A DNA stretch of 64,000 nt from Pinus tabuliformis (Eukaryota > Streptophyta > Pinopsida > Pinales > Pinaceae), in the NCBI GenBank assembly GCA_031772625.1, contig CM062812.1, positions 732,566,300 to 732,630,299 on the forward strand, written 5' to 3'. This document shows positions 47,600 to 56,860 of this stretch, piece after piece (the first letter of the stretch is position 1; every line of letters starts with the position of its first letter). The notes under the pieces are model-generated. The model was not told where the DNA came from, ran no database searches, and was given only the letters and a program-made list of their open reading frames with translations. Position numbers and translations under genes: made by a program.

Positions 47600-47960
47600 T
47601 CTCCCATCATTTTTCCAAGCTTTTTTTCTTTAGTTTTTTCAAAAATATATATTTTTTTTTTCATTAAATCCCATTTTTCTCTACGGACAGTGCTTTCTTT
47701 CACCTCACCTAGTATTTCTCTCCACCTAAGTGATTAAAATAATCTCTCTCCCATTATGTTAATTTATTTTCTTTTATTTTTCTTTATTCCACCCCACCCA
47801 ATATTTCTCTCCACCTAGATGATTAAAATATTCTTTCTCTCCCATTATGTTAATTTATGTTCATATTTATTTTCTTTTATTTTTCTCCTATGGATTTTTA
47901 GGAGACTTTTAAGGAAGGTCCATCATTTGGACTTGACCACTACAACTTTTTCTAAGATGG
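47600..47960 (-). repeat. Dispersed repeat family, inverted copy
   Basis: Read on the minus strand, this matches 48700-49080 and 52865-53280 in part (cacttaggtggagagaaata, aggtgaaa...). It has itself a tandem pair (47701-47785 and 47788-47880, sharing tctctccacctaagtgattaaaat). No coding capacity was found, so it may be a solo terminal repeat or MITE-like relic. Confidence 0.6.
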
Positions 47961-48049
47961 ACAAAATTCTTGTACACTCTAGTGCTCTTTGCTGAATATT
48001 TCCAAAAAATTTATTTATTAGCTCAATAATAATAATATAATTACATCAT

Positions 48050-48600
48050 AACATAAGTCTCACCATGGATTCTCTCGCTATTAAATCCAATAATAGTTGA
48101 ATGTCTGAAAATAGTAACTGCCTAAAATATAGAGTCATAGGGGTGTTACAAATGTCCATATTGTATTTGAAAAGTTTTCTTTGGTATGCCTTCTTCTTTA
48201 ATCCACAAATAGATTTGGGATCTATTTTAGTAACACAATTTCTCCCTTCACTTGTCAAACAAATAATTTATTCTAGGCAAGGGATACTTATTTTAATAGT
48301 CATTTTTTTTAGCGGTCGATAATCAATATACATCCTAAATGTTTCATCCTTTTCCCATTAAAGTCGATTGGTGCACCCCACGATGACACACTATGTTAGA
48401 TGTACCATTTGTTTAATGACTCATGTAACTGCATTTTTAATTCCATAAGTTCTTGTACGCTAATTTGGTAAGGTGTGTTTCATACTAGTATTACTTCTGG
48501 TATGAGTTATATAGAAAAATATATTTCACTCTTAGGAGGTAAACCAAAAATATCATGAGGAAACACATCCTTTTTTTCGGACATAGCTCTTTTTAGAATT
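48050..48600 (-). pseudogene. Ty3/gypsy reverse transcriptase remnant
   Basis: On the minus strand, from 48600 down, one reads DVFPHDIFGLPPKSEIYFSI, PYQISVQELMELKMQLHES, VSSWGAP-like and DETFRMYIDYRPLKKMTIK. These are the conserved blocks leading into and within a gypsy RT (compare PPDREVEF, PYRM, PSVSPWGAP, RMCIDYRALN in the family). Several stops and shifts interrupt it. No LTRs were found for it. It is older than E4 and E5 judging by decay. Confidence 0.7.
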
Positions 48601-48699
48601 TTAGCTTATTTTTGGATTTAATGGCTATGGAAGAGGATATGGAAACTATGATGTAATTATGTTTTATGTTATTGAAATAGTAAATGAGTTGCATGGAAT

Positions 48700-49080
48700 T
48701 TTTAGGAAAGATCATTAGAGTATTAAAGACTTTTTTCCAATTTATAAATTCTTTTAGTGGGTAAAGTCCACATAGTGGACATTCCCAAAATGCCTCCTAA
48801 AGATACCTAGAAGAAAAAGAGAAATATTACGTTAATTACTTGACTAGAGAGAAATGCTAAGTTAGGTGAAAATAATAATAAATCAGATCAAGAGAGAAAA
48901 GTGTGCTTTAAAGAAAAAGAAGAGATTTTTTTTTTATAAATTAAAATAAAAGGCCTAGGCAAAAGGGAGTGCACACCTTAAAAAAGGATGCTTCTAAAAA
49001 ATTGTTAGGAAGAACCTATAAGAAAAACCACCAAGGAACCAAAAAGGTTGTTGATTCCTTAAGGTAAGAAGGTCTAAGAT
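48700..49080 (+). repeat. Dispersed repeat family, copy 2
   Basis: It shares aaggcctagg, gatacctag(a/g)(a/g)g and aggttgttga(t/c)tc words in the same order with 52865-53280. It is noncoding. Confidence 0.6.
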
Positions 49081-49960
49081 CAGGGGGAATTGTTTGAGAC
49101 AAATCATGATTGGGTAGAACGTGCTTTGTTCCTCAATATTCTCCAAGTATTTAATTATAATTAGAGGAAATTTTGTTTATATTTATATGTTGATATTGAA
49201 ATTAATTAAAGTTGTTATAGTTACTATTTTTCATGCATGTATTAATTTATTTCAAGAGATAAATTAGATGAGTTATATGATTGCAACGATATTTATATTC
49301 GAAATATTATAATGTTTAATTTCTTATTAAAATGGTTAGAGGAATGAGAAATAAAGGAGTTAATAGTTACTAAAGTTGTGGACAGTAATAAGGCATGTGA
49401 TATGATTGGTGAATCAAAGTATGGATAGGGAATGAGGTGAAATTCAAATGCATGGTTAAATCATCCCCTATAGGATAAATTTTAATTAATGTGTGTAAAC
49501 ATTTAGCTGTGCATGGACATGACAAGTAAGTGAATTTTGTTATAATTTTTAATCTACTAAAATGTAAGAATAGAAGTTACGATAGATCTTAGATAGAATT
49601 CTTAGACTATTCCCTGTATAGAAATATATGCAAGTTAAAAGTACACTATAGATAGTAAATAAATGAAGATACATTCCTATAAATATGTCTTAGGCTGACT
49701 AGAGCCACATAAATAATGAAAAGTAATTTTTTTCGGTTGGGGTATGGAAACATGGAATCTTCATAATATTCCAGTAGATAAATTCAAAAATTCTTTTGTT
49801 TCTAAGTCTAGTAAGGTAGATTTTAAGTTTACCTTTGCTACATGCAAGTAAATTGATCAATCAAAACTTTGTAACAAGTACAAAGAAAGCAACACTCCAA
49901 GTTTATTAATAGATAACATGACTATAGTAGTCTATTTTTTCAAGAACATGTGTATTCCTT
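49081..49960. other. AT-rich intergenic DNA
   Basis: I see no gene, RNA or clear repeat. Confidence 0.6.
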
Positions 49961-49979
49961 AATAATATCCTTGTATATT
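49961..49979 (+). repeat. LINE target-site duplication, left
   Basis: The 19-bp aataatatccttgtatatt recurs exactly at 52567-52585, after the A-tail. Confidence 0.93.
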
Positions 49980-49999
49980 GAAAGATTCCGGACGGGAGA

Positions 50000-52153
50000 A
50001 TGGCTAGGCTTTGCGCAGGTTTCACTTTTCCCGCTTTCGTCGTCGAGCCTCGGCTCTTCTTTAGGGTTTATGGCGGCAGGGAAAATGGAGAGCGGCAATG
50101 GAGCTCAATGGCCTATGACGAAGGAGCCCTCGCAAGATTCATTTCATCTGAATATGTCGTAGAGATTTGGCTCCCCCCTGTTGTAGAGGATAGCGGGTCT
50201 CTACGGTTTCTTCTCGTCGTCAAGCCAGTGGATGCAAACGTGAATGAAACCAGGGTTGTGAGCAGCTTATGGGTTTCGAAAATGCAGCGAGTGTTAAAAA
50301 TGGAGGACGTTATTGGGTTTTTTTCACTGGCGAACCCTCACAGCCTCAGATCTATGCGCTTGAGCGAGTTGTTGTTGAATGAGGCCATCCGGGGCACTGT
50401 CACAACCAATTTATGCACAGGTCTGATGATTCGTTTCCAGACCTGCATCAAATCGTTGATGGTAATACTATTCATCGATTCGGGTCTATGGACATATGTT
50501 CGGCAGCATGTTTTTTTTCATCTTCTTGAAGCTTGGGCACCGAATCACTTCTGTGAGGGTTCGGGCAGAAGGAACGTAAAGCAGATCTATAATATGGTCT
50601 CCAGATTATTAGCTCAGAGCCACGTTTCTCAGGATTCAAATATGGATCTGGAAAAAGATTTTCAATTTATTAGTAAAGATCGCAATGTCAGTTTCGGCAT
50701 CCATAGGACTCCCGCCTCCTCTCTTCTCTACCCCCTGTGGCAAACGCAGGATAAGAAGGCCCTTCAAAGCTCCAGCCGCCTGTTGTATCAGATCGGCAGA
50801 GGCAAGCAGAACTCCGGTTTCTCTGCCCCTTTTCAGATCCAGATCAAGCTTATATCTGGCAAAACCCTGCTACAATGGGTGAGATCGTCGGATCTAGTGC
50901 AAGACCTCAAGCAGGCTCTGGAAATCAAGCTGGGGATTCCCTCTGCAGCGCAGCGACTTCTCCATGAAGGTAAACAACTCGAGGATCTCTTCCCCCTGTC
51001 TTTTTACAGCATTCAGAGAAATTCCTCCATCGCTCTTACCCTTCGTCTAAGAGGGGGCGCTGCAGGGCAGTCTTCCTCAGCTGAGGCGTTTTCTTATAAA
51101 GACGCTGTCCATGCTAAGATGCCTAAAAGAACAGTTCCACCTGCTCAAGCTCCCAAGCCTTTCCTGGTGGATAAACAGGAGGAAACCCCCTCCATAGAAA
51201 TAAAGCATCCATCGCTGGATGAGCAAACCCAGCATTTTGCGGAACATGGCATTATCTGCAGGTTTAATGGGTTATGGCCACGCACAGCAGACCTCTACCA
51301 ATGGATCCAATCTAACTGGACCAACAACTGCAAGGTTCTGCTATGCTCAAAGGGATTTTTCATCGTAGTGTTTGCCTTCGATGAGGACTATCAAAAAGCC
51401 TTAACTGGTGGCCCATGGTTCTGGGGTGCAGCTGGTTTATTCCTCACTCCTTGGTTCCCAGATTTCGATCCCTCTACAGCAGTTATCACTAAACTCCCCA
51501 TTTGGGTCAGACTTCCAAACCTCCCAGCGAATCTCTGGCACTTTGCGGTATTCCAAGGGATTGGCAACTCTCTAGGCCGCCTATTAGACACAGACGTCTA
51601 TAGAGGGGAAAAGGGCTTATACACTTTCGCCAGGATCTGTGTAGAAATAGACATAAGCAAAGGTCTCCCGGACCAGATCAATCTCAAAATTGGAGATTTC
51701 CATTGGACTCAGACTTTGGATTACGAGAACACAGCCTTCCGATGCCGCAACTGCCATCATACAGGCCACCTTCAGAGCTCTTGTCCCACGATGCCAGCCC
51801 AAAAGAAGAAAGCCAATGCTAAACAGAAATCCAAAAGCTGGAAGCCTCATGATCCTCCTCCCATGGACGATTTTGACTTCAGCTCCGATGAAGAGGAAGA
51901 GAATAAGGAACATGTGGCAGCAGCGTCGGAACCGGATCCGTCCTCGGCAGGTCCTGTGGTTTCGTCAGTCATACCAGCCTCTCAGAAAAGGAACCATGAA
52001 TCCTCCACCTCGGACTCAGAAAAGGAGACCTCTCCGTCGGCTCATCTCAGTTTGCAAATCACGCCAGCTCAGCAAAATCCTCCTGAGTGGGTCAAAGTTG
52101 GTAAAAAAAAAGGGAAAAAATGCAGAATAGTGGATTCTGCACATGTTGGGTAG
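50000..52153 (+). CDS. LINE ORF1 (gag-like) with ubiquitin-like domain
   Basis: This is an intact frame of 717 codons. Residues 1-270 match no family I know. Residues 280-353 are ubiquitin-like: they contain SGKTLLQWVRSSD, GIPSAAQRLLHEGKQLED and YSIQRNSS, and end in LRLRGG followed by A. Residues about 410-565 form a DUF4283-type region (LTGGPWFWGAAGLFLTPW, PIWVRLPNLP), usual in plant LINE ORF1 and related zinc-knuckle proteins. A CCHC knuckle is at 582-595 (C-x2-C-x4-H-x4-C), followed by a basic stretch, an acidic Ser-rich tail and a basic end. ORF1 proteins bind element RNA. A second ATG at 50072 lies in another frame and stops early. The intact frame suggests a recent insertion. Confidence 0.85.
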   Translation: MARLCAGFTFPAFVVEPRLFFRVYGGRENGERQWSSMAYDEGALARFISSEYVVEIWLPPVVEDSGSLRFLLVVKPVDANVNETRVVSSLWVSKMQRVLKMEDVIGFFSLANPHSLRSMRLSELLLNEAIRGTVTTNLCTGLMIRFQTCIKSLMVILFIDSGLWTYVRQHVFFHLLEAWAPNHFCEGSGRRNVKQIYNMVSRLLAQSHVSQDSNMDLEKDFQFISKDRNVSFGIHRTPASSLLYPLWQTQDKKALQSSSRLLYQIGRGKQNSGFSAPFQIQIKLISGKTLLQWVRSSDLVQDLKQALEIKLGIPSAAQRLLHEGKQLEDLFPLSFYSIQRNSSIALTLRLRGGAAGQSSSAEAFSYKDAVHAKMPKRTVPPAQAPKPFLVDKQEETPSIEIKHPSLDEQTQHFAEHGIICRFNGLWPRTADLYQWIQSNWTNNCKVLLCSKGFFIVVFAFDEDYQKALTGGPWFWGAAGLFLTPWFPDFDPSTAVITKLPIWVRLPNLPANLWHFAVFQGIGNSLGRLLDTDVYRGEKGLYTFARICVEIDISKGLPDQINLKIGDFHWTQTLDYENTAFRCRNCHHTGHLQSSCPTMPAQKKKANAKQKSKSWKPHDPPPMDDFDFSSDEEEENKEHVAAASEPDPSSAGPVVSSVIPASQKRNHESSTSDSEKETSPSAHLSLQITPAQQNPPEWVKVGKKKGKKCRIVDSAHVG
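50837..51058 (+). other. Ubiquitin-like domain within LINE ORF1
   Basis: Codons 280-353 align along the length of ubiquitin: QIKLISGKTL at the start, GIPSAAQRLLHEGKQLED in the middle, LRLRGG at the end. The diglycine is followed directly by A and a Ser/Pro-rich linker. This position matches the cleavage point used by deubiquitinases in natural ubiquitin fusions. Whether cleavage happens is unknown. Confidence 0.85.
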
Positions 52154-52559
52154 AATCCTCTGTTCAGTTCTTGCTCTTTTGTTCCTCTTGTTTCTTCTTG
52201 CTCAGCATTGTGTTCCACTCATTCTCTCTTAGGAGCCGAGGTGGACATCCTATCCTTTCCGGCTGCCTTTGTTCCTGCTTCTCTTGCTTGTAACCTCGCA
52301 TTGTACCATATGTTTTCTTAATAGATTTAGTTTTTACTGAGAAATAGTGGATTCTGCACATGTTGGGTAGAATCCTTTGTTCAGTTCTTGCTCTTTTGTT
52401 CCTCTCGTTTCTTCTTGCTCAGCATTGTGTTCCACTCATTCTCTCTTAGGAGCCGAGGTGGACATCCTATCCTTTCTGGCTGCCTTTGTTCCTGCTTCTC
52501 TTGCTTGTAACCTCGCATTGTACCATATGTTTTCTTAATAGATTTAGTTTTTACTGAGA
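52126..52559 (+). repeat. 217-bp tandem duplication of the LINE 3' end
   Basis: Units 52126-52342 and 52343-52559 differ by few bases (cctctg/cctttg, ctcttg/ctcgtt, ttccgg/ttctgg). The first includes the last nine ORF1 codons and the stop; the second repeats those codons in a noncoding place. The A run begins right after the second unit. Confidence 0.93.
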
Positions 52560-52566
52560 AAAAAAA

Positions 52567-52585
52567 AATAATATCCTTGTATATT
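52567..52585 (+). repeat. LINE target-site duplication, right
   Basis: It is an exact copy of 49961-49979. Confidence 0.93.
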
Positions 52586-52864
52586 ACAAATACAAAGGTA
52601 GAACAAAGCTATATAATCCCCCATGGACTAAGTTTTATAACCATCCTTATTTTACTACATTGAAAGTGGTATAAAAATTCATTATACACGGTGTAACACA
52701 GATTTGTTTTCTATGATAATGTTTAATGTTGGCTGTCTATAGACGTAGAATACTTTTAGATTGGATGGCTAGGGAAACCATGTTTATACTTGTGAGATGA
52801 TGTTATTAATATAATTATTGTGATGTAATTAATTAATCATTATGTATAAATAATAATGTTGGAA

Positions 52865-53280
52865 ATTACTGAGGAAAGGAGCACTAGAGTTGGAATATTT
52901 TTTCCCTATTGGAAACAGTGTTTAGTGGTTAAATCCAAAATGAATCTTCCCTAAAAATCTTCTAAAAATACCTAGGAGGAAATATTAGAAAGAAAAAAAA
53001 ATGGATTTAATATGATGCGTGAGAAAGATCGTATTAAATCACTTAGATGGAGAAAGATATTAGGTCTAGGTGAAATAAAGTGCTACAGGAGAAAAACACA
53101 AACTTTAAGGAAAAAGGAAGCAAGCTTTTTTGAAAAAAAATATATAAAATAAAACAAAAAGGCCTAGGTTAATGGGTTGGAAAACCCAAAAGAAGGACTC
53201 TCCTAAAATATGCAAGGAAGGAAACTTATAAAAGAAAACCGCCCAGGAATCAATCAGGTTGTTGACTCTGGACACCAAGA
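52865..53280 (+). repeat. Dispersed repeat family, copy 3
   Basis: It is related to 48700-49080 on the same strand and to 47600-47960 inverted. Shared words include atacctagga, aaggcctagg and caggttgttgac. Confidence 0.6.
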
Positions 53281-56200
53281 AATCTTAGCTCGATGAAAAC
53301 TGGCATAGGTCGTTCATGGTTGGGAGGAACATGCTCAATTCCTTAGTATTTTATAAGCAAAAACTATGGTTTGAATTCTGGATATAAAACTTCATTAATA
53401 GAAAGTGTTAAATGTCATGCATTCTTTTTATAATTTATTATCAATTTTAGATGATCACTCATAGATAAATGAAGATCACTAAAGGTAGTATTGTATACAT
53501 TGGGACATGGATTAAATGATGCATGTATAATATATACATTCCCTAATATGTTATGATGACTAGTATGCAACTCTCGTTATGAATTTATGGAAAACATGGG
53601 TTTTATAAATTACTGGATATTTGTGAATTTTCTTACATATGCAAGCATACGCGTTTAATGAAAATAGTTTTTTATAGAAATTTAAAGGAAGCAGAAGTCA
53701 TGGAAGTATTGTTAGTATGAAATTATATCAAATATTTTCATGTAGGCATATGATAGATCTGGAGGACTCAACACCACAACCATAGGGTGGAATTAAGTTC
53801 TATTGTCATGTAGGCATATGATAGATCTGGAGGACTCAACACCACAACCATAGGGTGGAATTAAGCCCAGAACTTAAGATTTATGTGAATACTTTATTGT
53901 CCATTTAGAGGTAAGTAGGAGTTGAGAAAGAAAATAGCTTATGTAAATTCCTTAGCATACTCATATCAAGTCAAGCGACTGTCTATGGGGTCAGAAATAA
54001 AGAACCTTACAAAAAAAGAATATTATATCCTCTTTATTAATGCTAAAATTCGGGTTTACGTGATTTGCCCTAAGTTTGGAAATAGTAAATATAAAGGCAG
54101 AAAACTAAAAAATTAATACGGAAAAAATATACCTACTAAAAAGAAATGAGAGGACAACATAGAGGACGACTGTCCGTAAGGGAAGGAAATAACATGAACT
54201 TTGTGCTATGATGTTCCGCTAAGAGTATCCCTCGACATTAAGTGTTAAGCGATAAATTGATCTTCTGGGAACTTGAGACCATGCATCCATAATTCAAAGT
54301 GGGAGTGACCTAAATATATCACTTATTAACGCTAGTGTGAGAAGCTAACTAAGTAAGAAAAGGAAGGATAGTCGGTACTACCATTAGTGTCAGTATTTAT
54401 GTGTGTGTATTGAGACAATGAAGCCAAAAAAAATAGACAAAACCCATTGGTGGTATATAACATAAGTTCATAAATAAAATCTGAAATTGACAGTAACTCT
54501 TACACAATAATCAATTCTTATATCTAATTTTCCTTGCACATATTTTGTGCAAATAACAAAGGAACAACATGTATAACGATAAGTGATTTTTAGTAGGCAA
54601 TGATGACTATAGACTTAATTGGATTCCCGATATTTTAAACATCCCATTGAATACAGGGATACCCAACGGGTAAAAACATACATATAGAGAAAAAACAATG
54701 TCATGAAGTATATTTTTCTTATATTGGAAGAAAATTAAGCCATCTGAACACAAAAAAATAGAAGCCTTATCATGCACAAGGACTACGTAAGAAAATTGAA
54801 CCATTTCAAGCTTAGCATTTGAGTGCTCACTCATTGTTTACAATAAAAGCTATATAGGTTACCCAGAACAAAGACCTCAAGCCTCTACGCATACATCTAG
54901 AAGCAGAAGTGTGGAAGAAAAGATTCTAACCTACGAGGTGAATATTGAATTAGTTGGGCTCAATGATAAGAACAAGAAAAAATACTAGTTTCCAACCAAA
55001 AACCTTAAAGGATTTATATGCCTTATGAAGGGAAAGTACCTACAAAATTTCATTACACTCGGGTTAGACTTGAACTAGAACAACAATAAAATATTAACTA
55101 CATATTTTATATTTTTAGAATGTAAAAGAAAACAGAGTCTTTACCTATAAGAGTTTCTCACCAAATTGAATTTAGAAAAGAAAAAGAAAAATATCGGAGA
55201 AGCCATAAAAAAATCCAAAGAGAAATATCGAATAACATCTTAGCATACCACCAGTGCTCGAAGGTAAGTGAGTGTGAATTAATCGCTTGCGAATGGACCG
55301 AGGTCACTAGGTGTTGGAACCCAAAATAAAAATGAATCCCTTAACATATGGTGTACTTGAGGGATTAAACCCTGAAAGGTTTCACTTGAATAAAAGAAAA
55401 AAAAATTAACCCTTGACTCTTGGAAACCGTATTCATCACCGATCATGCATGAGAACCAAAGTATTTCTAATTACCTATGTAGGTGCGTGGATGGAAATAA
55501 GAGGAATTTGCACCAAAATATGTGGAAAAATAAATGAGGATACTTCAATTTAGAAATGAATTGGACGAAGAAGAGAAATAAACCCAGAACTCGCATCGAA
55601 CCAAAGAAAGCTCCAAAAATTTAAGAGAAAATGGTGAAGAATTACCAACGTGAGAAGGTATTACGAGGATAGAAGAAAAGAAAATGCAAAACTCTCCCTG
55701 TAGGGAGCAAGGTACCTTCCATAGAACGAACTATTGGGAGATGAGTAATCCAAAAAAAACGCAATGCACAAAATGAGGAAAAACTGAGAGGAAAAATGTG
55801 TACTTTTAATTTAAAAAGAACGAGTAAAACTTCCATTAGCTCGTTGTTCTCTCTCTCCATGCAAACTATTTTCCAACAAAAAGTTATATGTGTGGTAGGT
55901 TTCCATACTCTTAGTGTTATAGAAATATTCTCTACTCCTTGTGCGATCAGGCGAAACCACCACAATGAGTCAACGGAGAAATATTAGACACAAAGGGGTT
56001 TCCAAGCTAGGGTTTGGCTGAAGGGACCTTAAGCCTCAAATCGGAGAAACACCAATCTTCATCGTTGACAGATTTGAGTACGATGAGAATGTGAATATCA
56101 CATTGAAAATTGACAGTCAACCAATCCCTTGCGTACAAGTGGAAAACGACCAAAACCTCGAAACCCCCTAACCTATCAATCAACTCCATATGGGCTCCAA

Positions 56201-56440
56201 TAAAGGTTTAATTGAATTACGTATAATTGCCTCCAACAGAACTACAAGGTGTTAATTTGAATAATCATGGGCGTAATTGGTCACATTATACAAAAGAAAC
56301 CCATATAGGGTAGACTAATAGAAATTAAATATTTTATACCATGCCATACAAAGTAAATACTTGTGATGAAATTAATATGTAGCAAGCCAAATAGGCTAAA
56401 AGGTAAATCTTATCATAATCAATTATGTCAACAAACTTTA
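53281..56440. other. AT-rich intergenic DNA
   Basis: I recognise no gene. The frames at 55642-55965 and 56007-56189 on the minus strand are short and without known motifs. One tandem duplication is listed separately. Confidence 0.55.
53738..53865. repeat. 60-bp tandem duplication with 8-bp spacer
   Basis: The 60-bp unit at 53738-53797 recurs at 53806-53865 without visible mismatch. The spacer is ttctattg. Confidence 0.93.
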
Positions 56441-56467
56441 TAGTGTACACTAGCGAGTCCTATTTCC

Positions 56468-56498
56468 ACCTCCATAGCAATAACTTTGCTATGGAGGT
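56468..56498. promoter_or_regulatory. Perfect 13-bp inverted repeat upstream of HSPRO exon
   Basis: The arms acctccatagcaa (56468-56480) and ttgctatggaggt (56486-56498) pair fully around a taact loop. The repeat marks the abrupt change from AT-rich to GC-rich DNA. It could be a hairpin in the 5' leader, a binding palindrome, or a transposon footprint. Confidence 0.7.
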
Positions 56499-56499
56499 A

Positions 56500-56860
56500 C
56501 CCCTCTGACAGCCGCATACAGCATCATCGACCATGCATCATAAACGGTATCCGTCTTCGGCATCCCTCTCCGGCTGCCCATCGACGCCCCCGGCGACCCT
56601 GCCCGCAGCCACTGGTGGCCTCCACTCAGATCGTATTGATGACCGACGGGAGAGCTCATTTACGTGTACGAACCGGACCAACTTCCTCCAGGCCATTCAA
56701 AGTCCCGACAATCCTATCTGCAAAACCATTCCGCCACAATTCACCTTCTGGACTCTGGCGAACAGAGAGGGAGGTGAGCACTCCGCAGCTAACAGAACAG
56801 AGGAGACGTTCAATAGACAGAGGAGCTGGCCATTGGTTATCGAGATTTGCGGTTGGCAAG
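56500..56860 (+). other. GC-rich probable first exon of the HSPRO gene
   Basis: This stretch is much richer in C and G, with many CpG, than anything nearby. It ends at aag|gttagt, a usable donor. A frame without an ATG at its start is open over the whole stretch and is in phase with the main exon when the 3060-bp intron (56861-59920) is removed. Its product would be rich in R, P and S with no known domain. It may therefore be 5' untranslated leader, or a coding N-terminus starting at the ATG at 56638. Confidence 0.5.

Larger units (their letters stand above)
42847..48040. other. AT-rich intergenic DNA without a supported gene
   Basis: Only short random frames are present. The stretch includes several local tandem duplications listed separately and long T-rich runs. 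The part at 43480-43930 is less AT-rich and holds short open stretches, but no family was recognised. Confidence 0.6.
49980..52566 (+). mobile_element. L1-type LINE derivative with ORF1 only
   Basis: The block is bounded by a 19-bp direct repeat and ends in an A run, as left by target-primed reverse transcription. It is more GC-rich than its surroundings. It contains one long ORF1, then a T/C-rich 3' untranslated region present twice (217-bp units). No endonuclease or reverse transcriptase frame is present in 2.6 kb. It must have been moved by an enzyme supplied in trans, or lost ORF2 before insertion. The 5' end lies only 20 bp before the ORF1 ATG. Confidence 0.88.

Noticed and set aside
49950..50162. 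Alternative LINE start at 50072 (MAAGKMESGNG...)
   Set aside because: It reads like a plausible start but is in another frame and stops after about 30 codons; the 50000 start gives the only long frame.
51617..52130. Frames overlapping the end of LINE ORF1 on both strands
   Set aside because: They are shadows of the GC-rich ORF1.
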